48,188 nucleotides of DNA from Ophiothrix spiculata (lineage: Eukaryota; Echinodermata; Ophiuroidea; Amphilepidida; Ophiotrichidae), in NCBI GenBank assembly GCA_000969725.1, contig JXSR01S016114.1. One strand, 5' to 3'. The notes under the pieces are model-generated. The model saw nothing but the letters and a program-made list of their open reading frames with translations, made no database searches and was not told where the DNA came from. Positions 34,025 to 45,483 of the stretch are shown here, piece after piece (positions within the stretch are counted from its first letter, which is position 1; each line of letters begins with the position of its first letter). The position numbers were made by a program, and so were the translations under genes.

Positions 34025-35665
34025 CAGAGTGTCCACGAATGATTTATACCCGGCTATCGGATTATTTTCATGGACAAGTGGGTAAGGTTTTGGTCAAATC
34101 TTGTTTATTTTTGAGTTATACATGTCTTTAGGTTTCTGAAGAATTTTGATTTTTTTCAAAACGCATGTTCCTGTGGAAAGTTATAGAGATTTTTCTAAAC
34201 AGTGTATATTTTGCGAATTATAAATTTGTAATCATAGAAATTGTTGAACTTAAACAGTCAAAACTGACTTCACTGATACCCTAAGTTTCTAGAGTTAAAA
34301 CGTAAAATACAATTTAGGTTTTATTGATTGACTGTGATAGATATAAAAGGATGTCCTCGAGACTGAAATAACAATTTTGGTTACGGTTGAACAGCTTTAC
34401 AATGACCAGTACAAATAATATTAGACGTTATGCGCCTACAGGAAACCCACCTAGAAACTTTACATTTGACAACCATAAATAGTAGTTTTGATGGGTATTA
34501 TGGGTACCAACTCAATAATAGAACCAGTAATTGAAGAGTGTAGAAAAAGAAGTACTTAAGTCACATAATACTAGTTCTGAGATATGAGCGTTCTAAGTTC
34601 TGACTTTTCTATAACTTTTAAATGCAAAGGAGTATTGAATACATATTAGGTACATGTATTTGTATAGTCAAGTGTATCATTTATGGTGATTTAGAAGACT
34701 GTAGCGATTATTGATTTTATGCAATTAATAATCTCTGTTTTGCACTTAAGTACTTTTACCTCTACAATCACGGTCGTTTATCAAATAATCCTATTAATCT
34801 TAAATTGAGTAATCCAAACTTCTTAAAAGTGTATATATTTGTAATGTACAAGTCATGACAAACAATTTGACATGTCATTCGTGTAAATCGGACCTTGTTG
34901 AAAATTTGACCTCATTTCACGCTTGAGTGAATTTCGGCTCATATTTGGTTAACCAAACCTTCTTGATATATAAAAGTATATATATTTTTAATCTACTCCA
35001 CGAAACGATTAATTTGATATGCAACTCGACATATTTAGAGCATTTTTGAAATTTGACCCCGAATTCATTCGAGCGTAACTTCTCTTACCTTGCAAAAAAT
35101 TACTTAAAAATTTGTCAAAACCACCAATAACTCAATTTCGTCAAAATGTGACTTAAGTACTTCTTATTCTACAGTCTTCAATTGTCGACGGAAACCTCAA
35201 CGCGCCGAAGTATGTTGACATAATCAACAGAACTGTGGTTCCTCAACTCGCCCGCCAATATTGTGTCTTGCTCAATATGTGACTAAGACTATCACGCTAT
35301 GTTGTGTAGGAATAGATTAAGAAGTGTCCAAGGTAATGCTTTTTGTAGTTCATATAAAATAACAAAAACAAAGAAAAACGATTTGTAATTGGTGAAGTTG
35401 TATTTATTAAACTTTACAAATATCAGTGAGTGTGCATATTACAAGTATACTTGCACGATTATTTGTAAAGATCATAGCCACGTTTGCCTAGATTTTCAAT
35501 TACGTCATAGCACGTAGCAATGATGCATGATATTTTGATGAAACTCATGGAATATGTAGAAGACTTTTCCACTATTGTAGAAAACTTGTTGGTTTTATGA
35601 AAAATTACGATTTAATATTTAATAGATTTTTTGAAACCGGGTATAAATCATTCGTGGACACTCTG
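34025..35665. mobile_element. 1.64-kb TA-flanked element with perfect 29-bp ends
   Basis: Flanked by TA at 34023-34024 and 35666-35667. The ends, starting CAGAGTGTCCACGAATGAT and continuing to TTATACCCGG, are identical over 29 bp, so the copy may be recent. The length is right for a mariner-type element, but no reading frame of 60 residues lies inside, so it is not an autonomous copy. A second inverted repeat is nested at about 34530-35178, with arms containing GAAGTACTTAAGTCACAT, and a third partial copy of that arm near 34740. Confidence 0.85.
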
Positions 35666-35684
35666 TACATGTAATAGTATCCTT

Positions 35685-36885
35685 ATTTTAGATTTTTTCC
35701 TAGAAAAACATGCAAAGAGGCTGATTTCAACTGATTATAGTAGGTATAGGTGTAAATATTTACATAAAAAGTGAGGAAGGGTAGGGGCTGGGGAACCTTA
35801 TTTTCGGGGGGTCATTAAAAATAGGGGTCATTTGCCCAAAGTTGTGCCTAAAGTATGTCGTATTTGACATCAAATTAAGGGAAATGTAATTTAAAACACT
35901 GGTCGATTTGTTTATTTTGTTACTTTATCACCTGGTAAAAAATTATACCTAACTAAAGACATGACCCAAAAATCGAGATTTTTCGTTAAAATAGGTCAAA
36001 TTTTAATCTTTACGATGGCATTATGATATCCTACAAACATTTTGTACCAATATTGGACCAATTTAGGTTGCCAATGTGATGCCAGTAACATAATACCCAT
36101 AGAATACCAAGATTAGCCCAATATTGCTTAGTAAGACAATGCCAATGCCAAGATTGGCGATCTAAAACCGATATTGGTGTTAGCTGGGCAATTGATCCGG
36201 AAATCGGATCAAAGTTGATCAAGGTAAACTTGATCCGTTTGTTGATATCTATCTGGAAACGGATCAAAACGATCCAACAATTGATCAAAATGATCCTTAT
36301 AGGATCAAAATAAAGTGATCCGGAAAACTACTCATATATTTGATCCTGGCGTTCTCAGAGTGTACGCGTAAAATGTGTAGTGTTTCATATCAAATTAAGG
36401 AAATGTAATTTAGAACACTTTGTGTTGTTTATTTTATTACTCTATCACCGTGCAAAATGTTGCACCTGATTAAAGGCGTTTTGACCTAAAATTTTAGATG
36501 TTTCGTTTTAAAAATAGGTCTATTATTACCCCTAAACTATGGTTTATCTAGGAGGAAGAAGATGGTAAACATGGTAAAGAAGCTGATTTCAACTACTTGT
36601 GGTATTTATAGATGTCAATATTTACCTTAAAGAAGTAAGGGTGGATGGGAGTTGGGGAACCTGATATTTAAGGGGTGGGGTTTATTAAATACATAGGCTA
36701 CTAATTCGAAATAATGCTTGAAGTGCGTCATGTTTGATATCGAATTAAACGAAAATATAATAAAAACAATGTTCAATTTGTTACCTTATCACCTAGCAAA
36801 AATGCTATACCTGATTGAAGACGCAATGCCCTGAAAATTCTGATTTCATGTGCAAAATAGGTCAAAATTCAAAATGTGCTAATAA
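35685..36885 (+). repeat. Tandem 350-bp repeats, left arm
   Basis: About two and a half units. Recurring anchors are GTAAATATTTAC, GGGGAACCTTATTT, CGTATTTGACATCAAATTAA, and ATAGGTCAAA. The middle unit is shortened where the GATCC element sits. A repeat unit ends at the TA into which the palindrome at 36888 is inserted. Confidence 0.8.
36011..36362 (-). mobile_element. GATCC-array TA element, truncated copy 3
   Basis: The right end mirrors CACTCTGAGAACGCCAGGAT and is followed by TA. Its order of GATCC blocks and the nested TTGGCATTGG block match 8669-8980 in reverse. The left end is missing, and about 160 bp of the host 350-bp repeat is missing with it. Confidence 0.8.
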
Positions 36886-36887
36886 TA

Positions 36888-38197
36888 CACGGTTGCTCAT
36901 ATAGTTGGAATAAAAACATTTTTACAACTTTTTTATGTAAAGGTCAATTTATTAGGCAAATATTGGGACACATATGTTGCTTTTGGTCAGATTTGATAGG
37001 TTATTTTGTTAGATGTGAAATGGAACTCCAAATGTGATTAATTTTCTCATGTACTTGAACAATAACAAAAATGGGTAAAAAACGTGATTTTTTAGTAAAA
37101 TTTGGTTTGACTCCGCCTTAGTCAAGTTCACTTCTCTACTCAAGTTGAGTGGTCATATGGAATGTTTATCTGTAATAGAGTGATAAGCATGTGATTGAAT
37201 GTCTTGGTCACGCTTGACTGCGCCAAGAGAATGCTTGGAAGCAAAGCACAAAATGCATCTTTCAACGCCCCTCAATTTACAAAAATAGGGTTGTGGTGAA
37301 CGCGGAATAGTTCCCAGTGGTATATGACATCTTAAAAACCTCTTAAAACCTTTTGGGATGTTATATACTGCCAGGGAACATTCCACTTTTACCACAGGCC
37401 TATTTTTGCAATTTTCATGTTCCAAAAAGCATTACACATAGCAACTCATCTTACTTTTATAATGCCATAAAGGATTGGAATGGGCTTCAGGATGATATTA
37501 AATGTATCTCCCAGAAAACAGTTTTTAAACTTGATGTAAAAAGCTAACTTTTAAATAACGTGGGTGTATAACTGTATTTTAGTGTTCTTAAATGTAGTAT
37601 GACTTTTTGTGTAATTGGACCCTATATGTATATTTTCTAAGGACCCCTTTGGAAATAAGTTTCTAAAACTTAAAGGGTCATCCTAGCATATTATTTCATT
37701 TTTATGTTGTTATTATATGTATTTTTAAATAATTTATTGTTATGTCAAATTTACATGTGATGATAATATGCTGAATAAATTCAAACAATCAATCAATTTG
37801 TAAATTTAGGGGCGTTAAAGGATCATTTCGTGGTTTTGATTCCAAGCATTGTCTTGGCGCAGTCAAGCGTGACCAGGACATTTAATTACCTGCTTGTCAC
37901 TCTAGTACATATCAACATTACATGTGACCACTCAAATTGAGTAGAGAAGTAACCTTGATTAAGGCGGGGTCAAACCAAATTTGACATAAGAATTACATTT
38001 TTTACCCATTGTTGTTGTTGCCCCCTTTCCTGTACTTGAGAAAATTGATCACAATCGGAGTTCCATATCACACCCAACAAGGTTACCTATTAAATCTGAC
38101 CAAAAGCAACATAAGTTACCAGATATTTTCCTCATAAATTGACCTTTACATAGAAAAGTGGTAAAATATTTTTATTCCAACTATATGAGCAACCGTG
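36888..38197. mobile_element. TA-flanked full-length palindrome
   Basis: Flanked by TA at 36886-36887 and 38198-38199. Ends CACGGTTGCTCATATAGTTG and mirror. Pairing runs the full length of both arms, about 460 bp each, centred near 37345. Examples are GGCGCAGTCAAGCGTGACC near 37855 (mirrored near 37210), and GTTCCC...GTATATGACATC around the centre. The right arm is longer only because of a LINE fragment at 37412-37797. No transposase. Confidence 0.85.
37412..37797 (+). pseudogene. 5'-truncated LINE, last codons and 3' UTR
   Basis: Frame VPKSITHSNSSYFYNAIKDW, then NGLQDDIKCISQKTVFKLDV and KS, ends at TAA near 37545. The pattern FYNAIKDWNxLxxxI is the usual C-terminus of CR1/L2-like LINE proteins. 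About 250 bp of 3' UTR follows, ending CAAACAATCAATCAAT, a short-repeat tail typical of such elements. It interrupts the right arm of the palindrome; TTTGCAATTT before and TTTGTAAATTT after look like target duplication. Confidence 0.75.
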
Positions 38198-38689
38198 TAG
38201 TTCTAAATATCAATTCTTTACTGACTTATATGCTTTAAAAGAAGGCTATTGGTATACTTCAAACTTGCCCTGTAAGTTTTCGCTCCATAGCATGCAGGAA
38301 CATTGTGTATATTTCAAAATGGCGACTTTAACCCTTTACACAAAACTGTTTGGCGATCATTCAAAATGGGTCCCAATATTGAGTATGAGTTTTACGGTTT
38401 TCTATTATTTGTTATATATAGTTTGAATATATCTTATAAAGCTTTTTCTACAAGGGTTGCTCCCCCTTGATTGCATAGAAATGCAAAAAATTACTTCAGC
38501 CATTTAAGTAATTTATTTCTTAAATTCTTAGTGGTCATTTTGATGACCGAATGGTAGGAAAGTAAAAATAAAGAAGGCCTCCCAAAGTTTGGAAAAGGGG
38601 GTTAAAGCTAGACACAATTTTGAAATAAACACACTGTACCTTACAGAAATAAGAACATTGTCCTTGCTCATAAGCAAACAAACTTGGTG
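38198..38689. other. Core of the large inverted structure, nothing recognised
   Basis: AT-rich. No reading frame, no repeat match found in the window. Confidence 0.4.
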
Positions 38690-38796
38690 AAAAATCACAA
38701 ATTTCAGGACATTACGGTTTCAATCAGGTAAAACATTTTGTAAGGTGGTAGAGTAATAAATTAAATATCACTGTCATTGTTTTCATTATATTTCTA

Positions 38797-39507
38797 TTAA
38801 GGGCACAGTTAACCCCCCGTTTTCTTAAATATTTTACGCTTTGTAACTCAGCAGCGGACAAGTAAATCCATATAAAAGTATACATTTCTAGATGTGGATT
38901 TTCATGTAGAAGATGATGGTTAGGTCAGTTTTGGACCAAAATGTACGATTTTGGACCAAGGTCCAAAAAACCGATGTTCTTGGACCATTAATTTGTAAAC
39001 AACCTAACTTAATTTTGAAAAAATAAAAGTTGGACCTCGGATGCTTTTTAGAATCTAGAAACACACGTCTAGGAACGCATTTCTCAAATTTTTAATTTTA
39101 CCTTTTTTTTTTTGGAAATATTGTCAAAAATAGGCCTAAAATGGGCCCAAATTGACAAAAAAATCATTTTGGGTCAATTTTGGACCTATTTCAAAAAGTA
39201 AGTCAAAAATCAAAAATTTGAGAAATGCGTTCCTAGACATGTGTTTCTAGATTCCAAAAAGCATTCGAGGTCCAAATTTGATTTTTTCAAAATTAAGTTA
39301 GGTTGTTTACAAATTAAAGGTCCAAGAACATGGGTTTTTTGGACCTGGTCCAAAATCATACTTTTTGGTCCAAAACTGACCTAACCATCATCTTCTACAT
39401 GAAAATCCACATCTAGAAATGTATACTTTTATATGGATTTACTTATCGGTTGCTGAGTTACAAAGCATTAAATATTTCAGAAAATGAGGGGTTAACTGTG
39501 CCCTTAA
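38797..39507. mobile_element. TTAA-flanked full-length palindrome, copy B
   Basis: Bounded by TTAA at 38797-38800 and 39504-39507; ends TTAAGGGCACAGTTAACCCC and mirror. Arms of about 350 bp pair over their full length (GTAACTCAGCAGCGGA near 38852 mirrored near 39460). It has the same family blocks as 7337-8077. The host 350-bp repeat reads CCCTTAATTTGAT in other units, so the insertion split that TTAA. Confidence 0.88.
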
Positions 39508-39545
39508 TTTGATATCAAACATGACACACTTCAAGCATAATTTAG

Positions 39546-40435
39546 AGTCAATAACCGTTGTATCTTGACTTACTTGACTTATGCCTGTTAACTCCCGGAG
39601 GAACATAGGCCACAGACAACATCCTTCCACTCGCTTCTGCTCTGGGCAAGTCTGGTTATGGAGTGCCAGTTATGTCCCATCTTCTTCACCTCCTCTTCCC
39701 ATTTCCTCCGCCAGGTGTTTCTTGGCCTCCCCTGCTTTCTTTTCCCTTGCGGGTTCCATTGTAGTGCCTTTCTAGTGATGCTTCCTGTTTCTTTCCTTAA
39801 GGTGTGTCCTATCCATGTCCATTTTCTTTTCTTTAGTTGATTTACCGGTGGCATCTGGTTTGTTTGTTTCCACAGCTCCTGATTACTAATTCGGTTTGGC
39901 CAATAAATATCCAAGATCCTTCGTAAACACTTGTTGGTGAAGGCTTGAATCTTCCAATTGCATGCTGCTGTTGTTTTCCATGTCTCCGCCCAATAGAGAA
40001 GCACTGACTTTACATTTGTGTTGAAAATTCTGATCTTTGTTGCTGTAGCAATTGCTCTTGATCCCCAAGCTGTTCTTGCCTTTCCAATCCGGGTTTTTAT
40101 GTCTTGTTCTGTACCTCCTGCTGTATCCATAATGCTGCCAAGATATGTTAATGATGTCCCTTCCACTATCTCCCCACTACTCAATGTGATACGGTACTAT
40201 TAGAGTTGTTGCTCTTTATTTTCATCAGTTTTATCTTCCCGGCATTGCTTCGTAGCCAAACTTTGACCGCCTCTACCTCTAATTTTGAAGTTTTGTGTTG
40301 CATTTGTGTGTGAGTGTGTGACAGCAAAGCCAGATCATCTGCAAAGTCTAAATTGTCTAATTGTTTTAGCAAAGTCCATTGTATTCCATTCCTCCTTCTT
40401 TCTGTTGTTCTCCTCATTATCCAATCTTTGTGTCT
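39546..40435 (-). pseudogene. RTE-like LINE, 5'-truncated
   Basis: The upstream part reads QLDNLDFADDLALLSHTHTQ, the FADD form of the catalytic reverse-transcriptase motif. After one frameshift near 40184 the frame to 39588 reads LTYLGSIMDTAGGTEQDIKT, KSVLLYWAETWKTT, CLRRILDIYWPNRISNQELW, WIGHTLRKETGSITRKALQW and GRPRNTWRRKWEEEVKKMG. These are the thumb and C-terminal blocks of a family common in marine invertebrates. The 3' end GGCATAAGTCAAGTAAGTCA is a degraded short-repeat tail, as in RTE elements. Only the last third is present. It lies inside one unit of the 350-bp array. Confidence 0.85.
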
Positions 40436-41425
40436 AATGACCCCCATAAAAATAAGGTTCCCCAACCCCAATTCACCCATAATATTTTTTTGGTTATTAT
40501 TGACACCTATTAATTCAACAATTATTTGAAACCAGCTTCTTTGCCATTTTCTTTTCTAAATAAACACGTATATTATAGCAAAATTTTAAACTTTGATCAA
40601 TTTTTAACGAAACTTTCAAAATCACGATTAGTAGGTCATATTGTCTCAATTAGGTATAGTTTTTTTGTTTTTGCAAGGTGATAGAGTAACAAAATAAACA
40701 ATTCACCCAGTGTTATAAATTACATTTCCCTTAATTTGATGTCTAATACGACATACTTAATGCATATCTTAGGGCAAATGACCCCCTCTTTTTAATGACC
40801 CCTGAAAAGTAAGGTTCCCCAGACCCCACCCTTCCTTACTTTTTTTTGTAAATATTTACACCTATAATATTCACAAACAGTTGAAATCAGCCTTTTTGTC
40901 ATTTTCTTTTCTAAATAAAATCTAATTTAGAGATAATAATAGCAGAATTTTGAATTTGACTATTTTACCGAAAAATCATGATTTTTGGGTCATAATGTCT
41001 CTAATTACGTATATTGTTTTGCAAGGTGAAAGAGTAACAAAATAAAATGATCATCCAGTATTTTAAATTACATTTCCCTTAATGTTATATCAAATACGAC
41101 ATGCTTTACGCAAAACTAATTAGGGCAAATTACCCTCTTTTTAATGTACCCCGAAAAAAAATGTTCCCCCCCCCCATTCCTCACTTTTTTCTGTAAATAT
41201 TTACACCTATAACTTTCACAAACAGTTGAAATCAGTTTCTTCGCCATTTTCTTTTTAAATAAAATCTAATATAGAGATAATAATAGCAACATTTTGAATT
41301 TTGACTATTTTGAACGAAAAATTACGATTTTTAGGTCATAATGTCTCTAATTAGGTATAATGTTTTGCAAGGTGATAGAGGAACACAACCAAAAAGATCA
41401 CCAAGTGTTTTAAATTACATTTCCC

Positions 41426-42015
41426 TTAACACTTAAGTGGATACGGTGTTTTAGAATCCCATTAGTGCACAAGGTGGGGCCATATGGACCCTGGATTTTG
41501 ATCGCTTTAAAAACAATGTTTTCCATATTATTTATCTTTAAAACTGTACACAGTGATACACCAACTTAATTAAAATCTTATGAAATAAAAAAAAAACTCC
41601 GTCATTTTGTTTCAAAATGGCGCCCGGATTTCCAATTCGTGTCAAATTTTCATTTTTTCCGAAAAATGTCCCGCCAAAAATTGGAAAACAGATTTCCCAA
41701 AGGAATTTTTCAATGAAAATTTGCTCATAATAGCAGATTATAATTAACAAAAACATTGCTGAAATAAAAATTTGAAAAAGTAATTTCGTTTCGGTTTTAG
41801 GGACAAAACAAAATTTGAGCAGCGCCATCATTTTACCAGTTTATGCTAATTATCTCAAAAACGACGCGACCAATTTGATTTTGTTTGCACCAAAACATGC
41901 GCAACCCCTACCTTGACAATTACATAAAACAGCTCTATCGGCTTATGTTGCGTTTTTTCGCTTCGCGCGAAAAACAAAATCCATATGGACCCGGCCTCAT
42001 GCACTTAAGTGTTAA
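41426..42015. mobile_element. TTAA-flanked element with CACTTAAGTG ends
   Basis: TTAA at 41426-41429 and 42012-42015 flanks inverted ends CACTTAAGTG, with a wider imperfect match including CCATATGGACCC near 41477 and 41983. Removing it restores CCCTTAATTTAATGTC, the sequence found in neighbouring repeat units. No transposase. The 97-residue minus-strand frame inside has no motif. Confidence 0.85.
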
Positions 42016-42231
42016 TTTAATGTCAAATACGACATGTTTTATGCAAAACTTAGGGCAAATTACCCCTTTTTTAATGACCCCCGAAAAATATGGTTCCCCA
42101 GCCCCCACCCTTCCTCACTTTTTTCTGTAAATATTTGCACCTATACCTATCATAATCAGTTGAAATCAGCCTCTTTGCAATTTTTTCTAGGTTTGGCCAA
42201 AATAAGGGCTAATCTATGGTTACTATAAGTA

Positions 42232-43205
42232 ATAGAACACTAATTTAAATTCTGGTGAGGTATTGATTTTTGGAAACACTTCTGATCTGAGTGTATACTT
42301 CACTTTCAAGGGAGTAAAATAGATACAATATGCAGGGAACTGAATCTTATCGACAGGAGGATAACTGATCTTTTATTAGATTTATTTATTCTTAAACCTC
42401 GTCTATCCGGGGGGGAGGGGTTACAGCCCCCTCCCTCTGATGTTTTTCCCCGCTGCATAAAAATCGCAAAGGCAACCGACCCTAGGTATCTGGAGAATCT
42501 CTTTTAAACCCTTTGCGGTCGTTGTGATGAAGATAAAGGGAGTGGATCGGTGGGTGAGGACCACCTTAGGTGGAATGTTTTTTGGTTTTTTTCAATGAAG
42601 GGAGGTGAAAATTTTTTAAAATTAGGGGAGGGGTAAAAACAAAAATCCAACAAATAAAGACAACACTTTTTCAACCACACCCACTAAAGTATATATTTCT
42701 GAACTCTCTCTATTTTGCATATTTCGGCTAATTAATGGAGGATATCGAAGCTCATGGAAACACGGATGCATCAGTAAAGTAATTCTTGGCCTCGTTCTAG
42801 GTTGCAATATTCCCAAGCGGCGGAAAGATGTCAATCATGCAGGAATCGTCTATAAAGAAATAAGTGGAATAAATGCAATAGTGTTTTTTTTTTCTTAAAA
42901 CACTAGCTCCATCTAACTAGGATAATTGAAAGTGCTACGCTGAAGTATATTGATCGTAGAATTGTTTAAGTCAGCTGGGTGTTTTAGGTAAATGTTTTGA
43001 AGTTACCATATGCTAGTATCAGATTTCAAGTTGCAGATTTAATGCAGGTGTCGTATAAAGCTACCTAAAGACAAATTGTGTTATATCTGGAGTCTTGATA
43101 AATACTGAGCAGGAAAAGTTGAAAATGGATTAATTGACCTTGTTTATTCTGTAGCTATACATTCTCAAATAATAGATTTAATATATTTGGTTGAAAACAA
43201 AATGT
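42232..43205. repeat. Dispersed repeat G, copy 2
   Basis: Partner of 25990-26905. The frame open in copy 1 contains a stop here (AAGTAATTC). It starts directly at the outer edge of the large inverted structure and ends within GTTGAAAACAAAAT. Confidence 0.75.
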
Positions 43206-44103
43206 AATAATTGTATATTTCTTGAAATACACTATAAAGACTAACATGTTTATATTTTGATGCACACCAGATGCTGCTCAGAATTAAATTCAGAATCTTG
43301 AAAAAATATAGAAAAATAAATAAAGTCAATAAATTAGTATTACATAAGAAATGTTGCTGAGTATACAACAAACGTTTCACTATAATGTCAAGAACAAATG
43401 TCATCTTTTTACAACTATGTTTCCTTAAATTCGACTTTCTTGATCATGTTGATCTTAAATAATTGTAATTTGTTTCAGACGAAGCGCCCATTACCAAACA
43501 TGAATTCAAATATATGGAAATGGAATTCTTCAGTTACTATTCATTTATGCTATTAGTAACTGACGCACAGTCAATCAGCATCTTTTTACTATCTCGCCCA
43601 AGTGAAACGTTAAACACCATTAAAAAAACTTTATAAACACTTAATTACAGTAACTCTTTTGCCTACAAAATACATTTAGAATCCGTTGTTATCTCAAAGT
43701 GAACGATCGGTGTATTCTGTCGATGACGTTAGTCTCTTTTTTACGGGACCTCTTTATTTCGTTTGCGATTCTCATTATGCTTACTGACTTACTTATTATT
43801 TTTCCTGAAAATAAAATTCATCGTCGGGGTGTACATGCTATAATATGGGTATCTTTTTTGAAAAAAAATACTGCTTTCCCCTGTAAAAATGTTCAGTGCA
43901 AATTTGACTAAGAGAAAAAGAAAAGCAGTTTAAATTCGTTGTTGAAATTAAATTTAAAAAGACAAATAACATGCAATTATTCATATTCCTGCAATTTCAC
44001 AGAAAAAAGCCGTTGCGAAAAAAAATGTAGGTTTTCGGCCATTCAGAACAGAAAAATGGTAGGTATCAATTTTAAACTGCAGAAAAAAACTATACAACAT
44101 AAG
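43206..44103. other. No gene recognised
   Basis: AT-rich; frames at 43165-43404 and 43699-43911 have no motif. Confidence 0.35.
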
Positions 44104-44377
44104 TAAGGGGCGGACCATTAGACTTCCAGGTTGGGGCTGGATCTTTTTTCCGGAAAAAAGTCTTTCCTCCTTATGTAAGAGAAAAAATAATTTGTTCTCT
44201 GTTTGAGAAAAATAAATAACTTGATCCACGTGAGGAAAAAATACCCCCTTTTGACCCACTATTATATTTAGGGGTCCGGGGCCAAGTCCCCGGACATTTT
44301 TAGATTTGTGACTAAAACACATCTTGCCTCGACCTAAACTTCCAGCCCAACCCTGAAAGTCAAATGGTGCGTCCTTA
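44104..44377. mobile_element. TAAGG-ended inverted-repeat element
   Basis: Left end TAAGGGGCGGACCATTAGAC, right end the mirror of TAAGGACGCACCATTTGACT; pairing continues about 35 bp through GGTTGGGGCTGG. A minus-strand 137-residue frame (43981-44394) crosses it and reads low-complexity peptide without a motif, so it is probably a by-product. Target duplication not resolved. Confidence 0.7.
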
Positions 44378-44531
44378 GAGTCAGTAAATATCACTGACCA
44401 TGCACGATTTTAACCTCGGATCTTGGCATTACTACTACCGCACTCTTCCAGCTATTTAGTCTGAAGGTGAGATTCTTTTTATCCGTTTGCGGTGCGGTCG
44501 CGGTGCGTTTTGCAATTTAAGGGTACTGGTA

Positions 44532-44712
44532 GTGTTATAATGTAAAGCAATGTAAAGCAATGTAAAGCACAAGATTGAAAGGCATCAGGACCTGATCAGG
44601 TTGAAGCTGATATTCAATTTTGATCGTCCGTTTTCAATGCTTTTCCATGTCATAATTGAATCAACCTGATAACATTCAATCGTGTGCTTTACATTGCTTT
44701 ACATTATAACAC
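44532..44712. repeat. Hairpin with TGTAAAGCAA arms
   Basis: TTATAATGTAAAGCAATG near 44535 pairs with CATTGCTTTACATTATAA near 44692. On the left the ATGTAAAGCA unit is repeated three times. The loop is about 85 bp. Confidence 0.8.
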
Positions 44713-44714
44713 TA

Positions 44715-45483
44715 CCCAGATAGCAAAGCTTAGTTGGACCAACTTCGGGCCAATGTCGACAGTTACGTTGGGCCAATGTACACAAAATGATGTAGGGCCC
44801 ATGTCCTTTTGTCCATCGGGCCATCGTCATTCCTATATTGGCATTCTGACGGTTGGCTGAACGATGGGCCAATGAAAAGCCAATGTGTTACAAAATCATA
44901 CAGATAGCAAAGTTTAGTTGGGCCAATGTTAGCCGATTATGTTAGGCCAACATTGACAAATGATATCGGGCCTGTGATTTTTACCAAGTGGATTTCTCCC
45001 ACTCAGTAAAGAAGTGGTACCCTCCACAATGATGGGAGGACACGCCAAGTATGTCTTGCTTTGCTGCCTTGTTTAAAATAGCACAGGCATTGCAAGAACA
45101 CAAGTATACCATATGTTCAAATACTACATGAGGTCACTACTGAAATGTACATAATTTCTGTGGTGTCTTGGTTCATTTTGTTAGCATATTTCACTTCAAA
45201 ACCTTGAACTCAAGTTCATGTATTTGTAGAAAATATGAATTGAGGTAGAAACTAGCGTAAAATAGCTTAATTTGGATGAAATTAACCCAAACTAGAAATT
45301 TTTCTGGTCAAATAAGATCGGTCTATTAGCTCCACCCACATTCTATTACGTCATGAACGTCGGTCTAATGTCGGTTTACCACCCATCTGCCAACCAAATT
45401 ACATGATGTTTATACATCGGCTCTGCGACCGCGATCGTGCCGACCATTGCCAATGTTCGCCCAACCATGCTTTGCTATCTAGG
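44715..45483. mobile_element. TA-flanked element with CCCAGATAGCAAAG ends
   Basis: TA at 44713-44714 and 45484-45485 flanks ends CCCAGATAGCAAAGCTTAGT and the mirror of CCTAGATAGCAAAGCATGGT. Removing it and one TA restores ACACTACCAGTACCC, exactly the sequence predicted from the opposite arm at about 44520-44535. An internal direct copy of the left end starts at 44901. The interior is rich in TTGGGCCAATGT. No transposase. Confidence 0.9.

Larger units (their letters stand above)
35680..42225. mobile_element. Large inverted-repeat structure with tandem-repeat arms
   Basis: Outer ends match in inverted orientation: CCTTATTTTAG, then CCTAGAAAAA, then GGCTGATTTCAACTGATTAT on the left (35681-35740), mirrored at about 42140-42210. 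Both arms are built of tandem units of about 345-355 bp in opposite orientation. This resembles foldback-type or Galileo-like elements, whose long terminal repeats contain tandem subrepeats. The core (about 38200-38690) has no coding capacity. The arms are interrupted by elements at 36011-36362, 36888-38197, 38797-39507, 39546-40435 and 41426-42015. The alternative is an inverted duplication of an ordinary satellite. Confidence 0.6.
38690..42225 (-). repeat. Tandem 350-bp repeats, right arm with insertions
   Basis: Four or more units in the opposite orientation to the left arm. The TTGAAAYCAGC anchor recurs near 40527, 40882, 41227 and 42161. The spacing is 355 and 345 bp, then about 350 after removing the inserted element. 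The short frames here are by-products. Confidence 0.8.

Noticed and set aside
43981..44394. 137-residue minus-strand frame
   Set aside because: It crosses the TAAGG-ended element and has low-complexity composition and no motif.
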